The position numbers were made by a program, and so were the translations under genes. The notes below the pieces were generated by a model. The model saw only the letters and a list, made by a program, of their open reading frames with translations. It was not told the origin of the DNA and made no database searches. This document shows positions 1-6,264 of a DNA stretch of 8,127 nt, piece by piece. The stretch's first letter is position 1, and each line of letters opens with the position of its first letter. The DNA is from CAZBQG01 sp964493945 (lineage in GTDB: Bacteria > Pseudomonadota > Alphaproteobacteria > Rhodospirillales > UBA2165): NCBI GenBank assembly GCA_964493945.1, contig CAZBQG010000209.1, forward strand, positions 1 to 8,127. The letters run 5' to 3'.

Positions 1-49
1 AAAGCATCATCAAGTGAAATCCTGAATGAATAATTAATGGGTTCTGAGC

Positions 50-753
50 CTAGGTTTGTTTGTTGGGGACCGGAATGCCGCGGATGAATTTGATCGGCGA
101 GCGCCGCCATTTGGTTTTGTAGAAGTTGTCGTTACGCTGAATGAAGGTACCCTGATTGCGGTCCAGTTTGGTGATCTTATAGGGCCCCGTGCCGACCGGT
201 GTCTTGCGGCCGTATTCAGACTTGTGCTTGTGGCTGTTGAAGGTCTCGATATCGTAAATGTAAAAGCGGAAGGCCAGATTCATGAGGTCGGTGGCGGTCG
301 GCTTCTTGGCGGTGAGGCGGATCTTGTGGGATCCCAGTTTTTCCACACTCTTCATCCAGGTGTAGCGTCGCTTGAAGGGCAACTTGACCTTGGGATCGCC
401 CGCCCAGTTGAGGATGCCGACCACATCGTCCGCATTGAAATCATTGCCATTATGAAACTTCACACCCTTGCGCAGCTCGATTTCCAGAGTGGTCGGGTTG
501 ATCCGTTTCCACGACGTCGCCAGTTCGGGGACGAATTTGCCGGCCACTCGTCAAAATTAATCATCGGCGCATAGACCTGGCGGTAGATGAACGACGCTTC
601 GCGGGTCGGAAAGTAATAATTGGAAATAGCCTTGAACGCTTCATTCTGGGCGACGCGCAGCGTATCTTTGGATTTCTGGGCCAGAGCGGGACCCGCTATG
701 AGAGCCATGGACAGTCCAGCGAGCGCGGTCGTAAGCATCAGTTTACGTGACAT
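50..753 (-). pseudogene. ABC transporter substrate-binding protein (family 5, peptide/opine type), frameshifted and truncated
   Basis: This is the periplasmic receptor of an ABC importer of the SBP_bac_5 (DppA/OppA-like) family, which binds peptides, opines or similar solutes. The start at 753 has a good ribosome site (AAGGGGGG upstream) and gives a signal peptide with a basic N-end, a hydrophobic core and an ALA|Q cleavage site near residue 25. Family hallmarks follow: a segment VPELATSWKR, then LRKGVKFHNG and FNADDVV, and later VGTGPYKI. The reading frame breaks near 547-548, after INFDE. Adding one G there (GAGTG to GAGGTG) joins INFDE to VAGKFVPELA and gives about 234 residues. The protein then stops after PVPNKQT, whereas the family is normally about 500 residues or more, so the C-terminal lobe is missing. 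The bases beyond the stop do not resemble the family in any frame. No permease or ATPase gene is visible. It lies 104 bases downstream of the sulfotransferase on the same strand. The family call is firm; the ligand is unknown. Confidence 0.85.
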
Positions 754-777
754 TTCGACCCCCCTTGCAAGTGACTT

Positions 778-806
778 TTTTACTTATGTAAAACCGTAAC
801 CGTTTT
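778..806. promoter_or_regulatory. Two overlapping dyads upstream of the ABC receptor gene (possible operator)
   Basis: In the 104-base gap before the receptor gene, TTTTAC-TTAT-GTAAAA (778-793) overlaps a 17-base near-palindrome, AAAACCGTAACCGTTTT (790-806). The second has outer arms AAAAC/GTTTT and a symmetric GT-A-AC core, with only the sixth and twelfth positions and the centre asymmetric. A GT-N-AC core of this kind is typical of operators bound by GntR-family and some LacI-family regulators. No regulator gene is in the window, so the role is an inference. The position, 25 to 50 bases before the start codon, suits an operator or promoter. Confidence 0.35.
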
Positions 807-857
807 CGAGGCGCGGCGCAATTGGATCACTGAAATGTGAAGGGGATGGAATCCCAA

Positions 858-2513
858 CTAGTTTTCCGTCACCCCCTCCGGATAGAGGCTGGCGGCCCGC
901 AAACCGCCGAAGACCTGCCAGTTGATCACATCGTTGCGGTCTTTCAGATGAACCTCATAGACTACTTCACGTTGATCGGTGCGCTTATGTTCGCGCACCC
1001 TGGCCCAGGCCGGGAAATCCGTGACGTGCCAGCTGTCGCGGGGCCCCAGCCGCCATTCCAGATTGTCCCAGGTGAGGGTGCCCGATTGGTTGAGCACGTC
1101 GCGCTGGGGCGCGCAGGTGGAATCGATGACCAACATATTTCCGGTCCGGGGCAAAAGATGGGCATCCCCCATGGCCCAGGATGTGACCCGGTCCGGTGAT
1201 GCGTCATCGGCCGAAACCCAGGCCTGGCGCACTTCCATCTTGGCCACATCCACCTCGAATTCCACGGCCCGGGCCAGGCAGGCCCCCGGATTTTTCATCG
1301 GATTAGGCGGCAGGGTGCCGACGATGCCATTGTCATACATGACGAAGCGCCCCTCCCCCGTCACCCGGGGATTATGCCCGTGATAGGGCCAGGCCACATC
1401 CCCCACGGGGGTCAAAAGCTTATCCGCCAGATCACCCTTCCAGCCGCCATGGTCGCCCAATATCCAGATCACCTCTTTGGTTTTCTTGTCGATCTTGATG
1501 ATGGCGTCTTGGTGGCGGAGAGATACCATCACATTGCCGTCATAGGGATCCTGGGTGACCCCGTTGCCATGGGTCCAGTCCAGCGCGCCGGGGAAGCCCC
1601 GCACCCACCAATAAGGTTCCAGCAACCCATAGCCGGCCCGGTCCGTATCCAGATAATCAAACGTATTCCAGCTCCAGACAATTTCGCCGGACGGCGTGAA
1701 TTCGACGATATTGTCGCCCACCACCCGCTGGGTCTTGCGAGGAGCCGCGGGGTCGGTGACGCTGGTGTAATAATTGTCGATCTCGCGGGCATTGGCGGTG
1801 AGGGCCAGGAAGTTGCCGTTCTCCAGCTCATGGGGCTGATGGTGCAGGCTTTCGGCCTCGATGGGGATGGAATTGGATACGGGGCCGAATGGCCGCTGGG
1901 CGGCGTGGAACTGGCGCACCACATTGCCCAGCATATCCATCTCGATGGTCCTGAAATCCACATGATGGAAGAACAGATTTCCGTTCTGCAATTGATGAAC
2001 GCCGGCGATGCGGGAGTCTGACAAATAAATCCAGACCACCTCGCCCTCTTCATCCAGTGCCGCCAGCAGGCCCCATTTTTCTTCGAACTCGGCCTGTTTG
2101 GGCGTCGCCCAATGGGCTCGCAACAAGGCAGTGCGCCGGATGCTCAATAATGTATAGCCGGGCTCCATGGCCTCCGGTTCCGCCCCGATCAGATGGATGG
2201 AGGGCATATCCACCGTGTCCGCCGGCAGATCGGGCGTGCGGTAGGTGAGTGGAACGGGCCCGGCGCTGGCGCCCGCCTGATCGGTGATGGTGACCCAGAA
2301 TCTGTGTTCGCGCCCGGCCCGCATGCTGATGATGGGAAGCCCGGCTTCCGGGTCATGGGATTGGTCAAAACTGATTTCCCGCCGCCTGGCGCCGTCCTGA
2401 ATGGTCACGGTTGTGGTCACCGGCCCGTCAGCCTTGAAATAGATCAGGGCCACCAGGGGGACCCGCTCATTGGGATTTTTTTCTATGCGAGGGGCGTCTT
2501 GGAAATTCGCCAT
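858..2513 (-). CDS. Arylsulfate sulfotransferase (ASST family), no signal peptide
   Basis: A 551-residue member of the bacterial arylsulfate sulfotransferase family, which transfers a sulfuryl group from a phenyl sulfate donor to a phenolic acceptor without PAPS, through a sulfohistidine intermediate. Residues 15-100 look like the beta-sandwich N-terminal domain, and about 120-540 form the beta-propeller. Active-site candidates are visible: His228 in HHQPHEL, DWTHGN with His315 and Asn317, Arg333 in SLRHQ, and the catalytic-histidine region PYHGHNP (His378 or His380). The 18-residue step from His315 to Arg333 equals the His356 to Arg374 step I recall for the E. coli enzyme. E. coli ASST is exported to the periplasm, but this protein begins MANFQDAPRIEKNPNERVPL with no hydrophobic leader, so it is probably cytoplasmic. 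The start at 2513 is fixed by GGAGG at 2522-2526, eight bases upstream and just before the sulfatase stop. The two genes are therefore almost certainly co-transcribed and perhaps translationally coupled. The true donor and acceptor cannot be read from sequence. Confidence 0.88.
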   Translation of the reverse strand: MANFQDAPRIEKNPNERVPLVALIYFKADGPVTTTVTIQDGARRREISFDQSHDPEAGLPIISMRAGREHRFWVTITDQAGASAGPVPLTYRTPDLPADTVDMPSIHLIGAEPEAMEPGYTLLSIRRTALLRAHWATPKQAEFEEKWGLLAALDEEGEVVWIYLSDSRIAGVHQLQNGNLFFHHVDFRTIEMDMLGNVVRQFHAAQRPFGPVSNSIPIEAESLHHQPHELENGNFLALTANAREIDNYYTSVTDPAAPRKTQRVVGDNIVEFTPSGEIVWSWNTFDYLDTDRAGYGLLEPYWWVRGFPGALDWTHGNGVTQDPYDGNVMVSLRHQDAIIKIDKKTKEVIWILGDHGGWKGDLADKLLTPVGDVAWPYHGHNPRVTGEGRFVMYDNGIVGTLPPNPMKNPGACLARAVEFEVDVAKMEVRQAWVSADDASPDRVTSWAMGDAHLLPRTGNMLVIDSTCAPQRDVLNQSGTLTWDNLEWRLGPRDSWHVTDFPAWARVREHKRTDQREVVYEVHLKDRNDVINWQVFGGLRAASLYPEGVTEN

Positions 2514-2529
2514 TATGCTTTCCTCCGTT

Positions 2530-4104
2530 TTACCATTTGCCGATCAGGACGCCGCGCTCCCAGAAGGCCCCGGTGCGGGCCTCGATGGCGACATCCTCCA
2601 TGGTTACCCGGCGGTTGCGCCGCCGGAACCAATCGAACAGACGCAAGGCCAGTTCGCCCCGGATTTTTTCCAGTTGGGGATCGGTTCCCAAATCCCTCAT
2701 TTCATCCGGATCCTCCACGAGATCGAAAAGCTGGGGGGCGAAGGCTTCGTGATGGATATATTTCCAGCGCTCCGTCCTGAGCATGGTAGCCCGGGCCTGA
2801 TCCGGGCCCAGACCCAGATCCCGCCGGCACCATATATAGGCATAATGCAACTCGGATACCACCTGATCACGCCATTCACTCACGGGCGTTTGGCACAACA
2901 AAGGCAGCAAGGAGAGCCCTTCCAGCACATGATCCGGAATATAGCCGCCCAGCACATCTATGAATGTCGGCACCAGATCGATGGCTTCCACAAGGCGGTT
3001 CTCAACGCTGCCCCTGGTGGCGTCCGCCGCCGGGTCCGGATCAAAGATGATCAGGGGGACGCGGACCGATTCCTCGAAAAACAATTCCTTCTCGCCCAGC
3101 CAGTGATCCCCCAACTGATCGCCGTGGTCCGAGGTAAAGACGATCAAGGTATCCTTCATGCGTCCGGTCTGTTCCAGATGTTCCAACAGCACCCCCATCT
3201 GATCATCGATCTGGCGGATCAGGCCCATATAGGTAGGGATGACGGTTTCCCGCCGGCCGGGATCGGAAAAAACCTGCGCCTCGGGATGGGTCATATAGCC
3301 CCGGTGCAAAGGATGGGCATTGGCGCGCTCGGCTTCGGTGCGCCTGGCAGGCAGGCAATCTTCCGGCCCATAAAGTGCGTGATAGGGGGCCGGCGCCATA
3401 TAGGGCCAATGGGGCTTGGCGTAACTGAGATGCAGGCACCAGGGCGCATCCCCCTGGCGGGAAATGAATTCCATGGCGCGCCGGGTCATATAGGGGGTTT
3501 CGGAATCCTTTTCGGCGATCCGGGCCGGCAGCCCCGCATGGCGCATCTCCCAGCCAGACAGGATTTTACCATCAGGCCCCTCGGCGGAATTGGCCCAGCC
3601 ATGCCACGGATTATGCCCGTCGTAACCTTTGGCGGCGAGATAGGCGTTATAGGCCAGACCCTCATCCAGATGCTCATCCAGATGCATGCCTTCGTCACGC
3701 TCTACCACATCGAAGCCGCCTTGAGAGAGATGCCGGTATTGGGAACTTCCGGAGTCCAGACCCAGGCGCGCCATGCCCGCCAGATCGGGGGTCATATGGC
3801 TCTTGCCGATGAGGCTGGCTTCTATACCCAAACCCTTAAGATAATCCCCCAAGCCCCGTTCCGAGACGGCCAAGGGCACCCCGTTCATGGTCGATCCATG
3901 GCTGGCCGCATAGCGCCCCGTATAGCAAGACATGCGCGACGGCCCGCAGACGGGGGATTGAACAAAAGCCCGGTCAAAGCGCACACCCCTGGCGGCCAGC
4001 GCATCCAGGTTTGGCGTTTCGAGGCTGGGATGCCCGGCCGCGCCGAGATAATCCCAGCGCAACTGGTCGCACATGATGAACAGTATGTTTCTTACCTGAC
4101 CCAT
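2530..4104 (-). CDS. Sulfatase family hydrolase (formylglycine type; sulfatase or phosphonate monoester hydrolase)
   Basis: A 524-residue alkaline-phosphatase-superfamily sulfatase that hydrolyses sulfate esters or, in a related branch, phosphonate/phosphate esters. Metal-site residues appear early in FIMCDQLRWD (Asp13, Gln14). The formylglycine signature is SPVCGPSRMSCYTGRY, with CGPSR at 53-57, so Cys53 would be oxidised to formylglycine by a maturase not present in the window. Further family residues are Lys101 and His103 (IGKSH), His232 (KPHWPY), Asp326 and His327 (TSDHGDQLGDH) and Lys339 (GEKELFFEESVRVPL). The length suits choline-sulfatase and phosphonate-monoesterase relatives, and there is no signal peptide, so it is probably cytoplasmic. 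The start is uncertain: the ATG at 4104 puts MGQVRNILFIM where the family usually begins, but neither it nor the TTG at 4119 has a recognisable ribosome site. It lies 118 bases after the amidohydrolase and 16 bases before the sulfotransferase. The substrate is unknown; the family call is firm. Confidence 0.92.
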   Translation of the reverse strand: MGQVRNILFIMCDQLRWDYLGAAGHPSLETPNLDALAARGVRFDRAFVQSPVCGPSRMSCYTGRYAASHGSTMNGVPLAVSERGLGDYLKGLGIEASLIGKSHMTPDLAGMARLGLDSGSSQYRHLSQGGFDVVERDEGMHLDEHLDEGLAYNAYLAAKGYDGHNPWHGWANSAEGPDGKILSGWEMRHAGLPARIAEKDSETPYMTRRAMEFISRQGDAPWCLHLSYAKPHWPYMAPAPYHALYGPEDCLPARRTEAERANAHPLHRGYMTHPEAQVFSDPGRRETVIPTYMGLIRQIDDQMGVLLEHLEQTGRMKDTLIVFTSDHGDQLGDHWLGEKELFFEESVRVPLIIFDPDPAADATRGSVENRLVEAIDLVPTFIDVLGGYIPDHVLEGLSLLPLLCQTPVSEWRDQVVSELHYAYIWCRRDLGLGPDQARATMLRTERWKYIHHEAFAPQLFDLVEDPDEMRDLGTDPQLEKIRGELALRLFDWFRRRNRRVTMEDVAIEARTGAFWERGVLIGKW

Positions 4105-4222
4105 CAAAATGTTGTACAATATGGGGGGGCAAGGGTAAACCGCTATTTCGGGTTACTTTGTTTATTTCAGCCGAAAGAGCGTAATAATTACCTCACAAAG
4201 GGTAAAAATTGTTGTACATTTC
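4105..4222. promoter_or_regulatory. Gap between amidohydrolase and sulfatase with repeated TTGTAC and AAGGGTAAA motifs
   Basis: This AT-richer gap has the 8-base palindrome TTGTACAA (4112-4119) at the sulfatase end and a near copy, GTTGTACAT (4211-4219), at the amidohydrolase end, about 100 bases apart. A second motif, AAGGGTAAA, occurs at 4131-4139 and 4198-4206, inside the outer pair. The layout suggests paired operator sites and a separate promoter for the sulfatase-sulfotransferase pair. GT-AC cores occur in many GntR-family operators, but no regulator is present and no convincing -35/-10 pair was found. Treat it as a candidate control region only. Confidence 0.3.
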
Positions 4223-5377
4223 CTAAAGATCGAACATTCGTTTCAGATTGCCGCCCAGCATATCCTCCTTGGCTTCTTCGGAAAGGCCCGACATGGCCTC
4301 GATGCCCGATGTGGTATTGGGGAAGGTGCTGGGAGGGTGGGGATAATCGCTGCCGATGATGAAGTTCTTCGATCCGATGGCATTGACTGCACCGGCGATG
4401 ACGTCTTCGTCGGGCTCGGCCATGACCAAACAGGTTTCGCGGATATGCTGGCTGGGCTTGATTTCACAGCGCGCGCATTGGGGCTCGATGCCATAGACCC
4501 GGTCCAGCGTATACATGACCCAGGGCAGCCACGACGCGCCCGCCTCCAAAAACGTAAAGCGCAGATTGGGGAAATCCTTGAGCAGACCGCCCAAAGTCAG
4601 GCTCGCCATATTGACCATATATTCGAAGCCGAAGCCCAGATAGTTGGAAATATGAAGGCGCCGCATGCGCTCCCATCCCAGGGTAAAATTGTTGGGTAGA
4701 TGGTCGTGCACCATGCACGAAAAGGGCATGCCATGGATGGAGAAGGGTGCGCCCAGCTCGTTGGCCACTTCCCAGAAGGGATAAAGATCAAAGCTGTCCC
4801 AGTTCTGTCCCCGCCAGTTGGAATTGATCAGGAGCATCTTGACGCCCAGCTCGCCCACCGCGCGCTTGGCCTCGGTGATGCAGTCCTCCAGGGTTTCGGA
4901 GCCGAACGGAAGCACGCCGCAACCGATAAGCTGATCGGGATATTCCTTTTGCGCCGCCGCCACCGCATTGTTGTAGGACATGCAAAGCGCCAGCCTCAGG
5001 CCGGGCCCCCAATCGCGCCCGACGGGCGATCCGAAGGCGTTGAGATAGATGCCTTCGGGGATGAGGATTTGCATGTCGAACCCGGTCTCGGGCAGAAGCT
5101 CTACCCGCGTCTTGGGATCGCCATGCCCGATGGCCCCACCGGGCGCGCCGGGCGATGTGCCGGGGGGCTGCATGGCGCCCACCCGCTTACCCGCCGCCGT
5201 CGAACTGAAGCCCGACTTGCGGGCATTGCGGTCGGTGAACACCGAGGCGTCGCGGAAGATGGTCTCAAGGGCCGATGCGGGCACCCCGGACCGTTCGGCG
5301 ATTTCGGCGAAATTCAGCGGCGGCAGGAAATGGCTGTCCCCGTCGATCTTCAAGGTTTTGGTAAGCGTTTGATCCAT
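4223..5377 (-). CDS. Amidohydrolase family protein (ACMSD-like TIM barrel)
   Basis: A 384-residue metal-dependent hydrolase of the amidohydrolase-2 group, which includes aminocarboxymuconate semialdehyde decarboxylase and resorcylate-type decarboxylases. Metal-site motifs run in the expected order: IDGDSHF with Asp14 and His16 at the first barrel strand, SIHG with His215, FLEAGASWLPW with Glu278, and GSDYPH with Asp344. The C-terminal GGNLKRMF is the usual ending of this family, whose final helix carries GxNAxR-like residues. No signal peptide is present, so it is cytoplasmic. The start at 5377 is supported by GGGGAGGG a few bases upstream. It is the first gene of the minus-strand cluster, with a long upstream spacer that should hold the promoter. 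Members commonly act on aromatic or ring-cleavage acids, or on lactones, so a role in breaking down the product released by the neighbouring sulfatase fits, but that is inferred from position. The exact reaction cannot be assigned. Confidence 0.88.
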   Translation of the reverse strand: MDQTLTKTLKIDGDSHFLPPLNFAEIAERSGVPASALETIFRDASVFTDRNARKSGFSSTAAGKRVGAMQPPGTSPGAPGGAIGHGDPKTRVELLPETGFDMQILIPEGIYLNAFGSPVGRDWGPGLRLALCMSYNNAVAAAQKEYPDQLIGCGVLPFGSETLEDCITEAKRAVGELGVKMLLINSNWRGQNWDSFDLYPFWEVANELGAPFSIHGMPFSCMVHDHLPNNFTLGWERMRRLHISNYLGFGFEYMVNMASLTLGGLLKDFPNLRFTFLEAGASWLPWVMYTLDRVYGIEPQCARCEIKPSQHIRETCLVMAEPDEDVIAGAVNAIGSKNFIIGSDYPHPPSTFPNTTSGIEAMSGLSEEAKEDMLGGNLKRMFDL

Positions 5378-5388
5378 GATGCCCTCCC

Positions 5389-5409
5389 CAGACTGGATTT
5401 ATTCCAGAC
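5389..5409. promoter_or_regulatory. Dyad and direct repeat in the amidohydrolase leader
   Basis: Just upstream of the amidohydrolase ribosome site lie the perfect dyad CTGGA-TTTAT-TCCAG (5393-5407) and two direct copies of CCAGAC (5389-5394 and 5404-5409) starting 15 bases apart. The position, 12 to 32 bases before the start codon, would suit an operator or leader hairpin. The arms are short, so chance is a real alternative. Confidence 0.2.
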
Positions 5410-5482
5410 AGTATTTGTTTGGGGAGGGGGGAAGTAAAGGGAAAACCGCCTCCTGAAAGCATCACCCCGGCCTCCAAAACCC

Positions 5483-5565
5483 CTGATTAATGTATAATTA
5501 TCAATAAATCAATAAATATATGTCTAAAGATTGATTTATAACCTGATAGTTGATATATTTGCGTC
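5483..5565. promoter_or_regulatory. AT-rich promoter-like stretch between divergent genes
   Basis: About 80 bases of strongly AT-rich DNA stand out in an otherwise GC-rich window, roughly 105 to 190 bases upstream of the amidohydrolase start. On the minus strand it contains TTAGAC and TTGATT as possible -35 boxes with GATAAT or TATACA-like -10 boxes; on the plus strand it has TATAAT at 5493-5498. None of these combinations has both good boxes and ideal spacing, so only the region is called, as the likely promoter of the minus-strand cluster. Confidence 0.3.
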
Positions 5566-5615
5566 ATTAAAGCGGAAGGAAATGGTTTTTCGCATGTTTT
5601 CATGGAGAGTTTATT

Positions 5616-5816
5616 ATGGTTGTGGTTTTTTATCCGGATATGGATCCTTTCAATCCGAAAGAAGGAGAGCCCGCCTTTGGCGGCATGGATGATCTGCAAG
5701 GGAGCGATGGGATTTACGCCGATGATGCTGCGCCCGGCATTTGTATCGGCGGTATCGAGCACCGCCGGCATCGCCAATGTAAACGTGATGTTCAAAAGGC
5801 GGCCGGGTGCGGCTGA
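5616..5816 (+). CDS. Small hypothetical ORF, unrecognised
   Basis: A 66-residue reading frame whose start at 5616 has a plausible ribosome site (GGAGAG at 5604-5609, six bases upstream). The first 45 residues are acidic and Gly/Asp/Pro-rich (for example YPDMDPFNPKEGEP). The last 20 turn abruptly basic and Cys/His/Arg-rich (EHRRHRQCKRDVQK), as if the frame were shifted or the gene were a remnant. No family is recognised, and no signal peptide or membrane segment is evident. An inverted repeat, AGGCGGCC/GGCCGCCT (5797-5804 and 5826-5833), brackets its stop codon. It may be a real small gene, a remnant or a chance frame. A 102-residue frame on the opposite strand (5487-5795) covers most of it, which lowers confidence in either. 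Confidence 0.25.
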   Translation: MVVVFYPDMDPFNPKEGEPAFGGMDDLQGSDGIYADDAAPGICIGGIEHRRHRQCKRDVQKAAGCG

Positions 5817-6264
5817 TGCGTGTTTGGCCGCCTCATAATGGTGCCGGATAACGAAAAACGTCTCAATGTCCTCAGAGCGCCGTCACGGAAAGCCTCTGAT
5901 TTTCGGCGAATCGTAAATTCAGATAAAAACTTTCTTCAAAACAATAAGTTCAATGCCCCCATATCCGAAACGCAAGTCAAGACGTCCGGGTCTATGGTTC
6001 CCGCGGGCGCGTGATCTGCGAGGACAACCATTTACGCGGCGGCGGGCCCTCCATAATCGCTCCCGGCCGGTACTTGTTCCGGCCTTGCCGAGCCGCTTCC
6101 TTCTTTCATTCTATTCTTATTTGGCCGTCCGCACGGGCGAGGACCAAATGAAATAGATGGACCCCCGGCGGGATTCGTGGTTGAGTTTGATCTTCATAAA
6201 ATCAAGACCTGCGGTGCCCGGATGGGGTCAACCGCCGGCTTTCAAAATCAAGGGAGTTGAAACC
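5817..6264. other. Non-coding spacer upstream of the TctC-type receptor, with an extended imperfect hairpin
   Basis: No convincing gene is seen here; the short open frames lack ribosome sites and family features. The clearest structure is an imperfect inverted repeat at about 6107-6160. The left arm ends TCTATTCTTATTTGG at 6125, the right arm is CCAAATGAAATAGA from 6144, and the G/C-rich centre can pair further. It lies about 105 bases before the receptor start. No T-run follows it, so it is not a standard intrinsic terminator; a leader structure or a remnant repeat is possible. No clear promoter for the receptor was found. Confidence 0.4.

Noticed and set aside
837..2248. Several plus-strand frames of 60 to 215 residues opposite the sulfotransferase
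   Set aside because: They lie wholly within the gene whose active-site motifs are clear on the minus strand; high GC content creates such shadow frames.
2470..4359. A 629-residue open frame on the plus strand opposite the sulfatase
   Set aside because: It mirrors the sulfatase codons in antisense. The minus strand carries the full set of sulfatase motifs, while this translation shows no recognisable domain and overlaps parts of both neighbouring genes.
4337..5437. Plus-strand frames opposite the amidohydrolase, up to 245 residues
   Set aside because: Antisense shadows of a gene with ordered metal-site motifs and a strong ribosome site.
5487..5795. A 102-residue minus-strand frame in the divergent spacer
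   Set aside because: No ribosome site was seen, its second half runs through the AT-rich promoter-like stretch giving low-complexity Ile/His/Asn-rich sequence, and no family is recognisable.
5820..6014. A 64-residue plus-strand frame after the small ORF
   Set aside because: No ribosome site at the GTG or at the internal ATG at 5838, and no recognisable features.
6157..6264. An upstream in-frame start for the TctC-type receptor
   Set aside because: It would place 36 unrelated residues before a clean signal peptide, while the ATG at 6265 has a well-spaced ribosome site.
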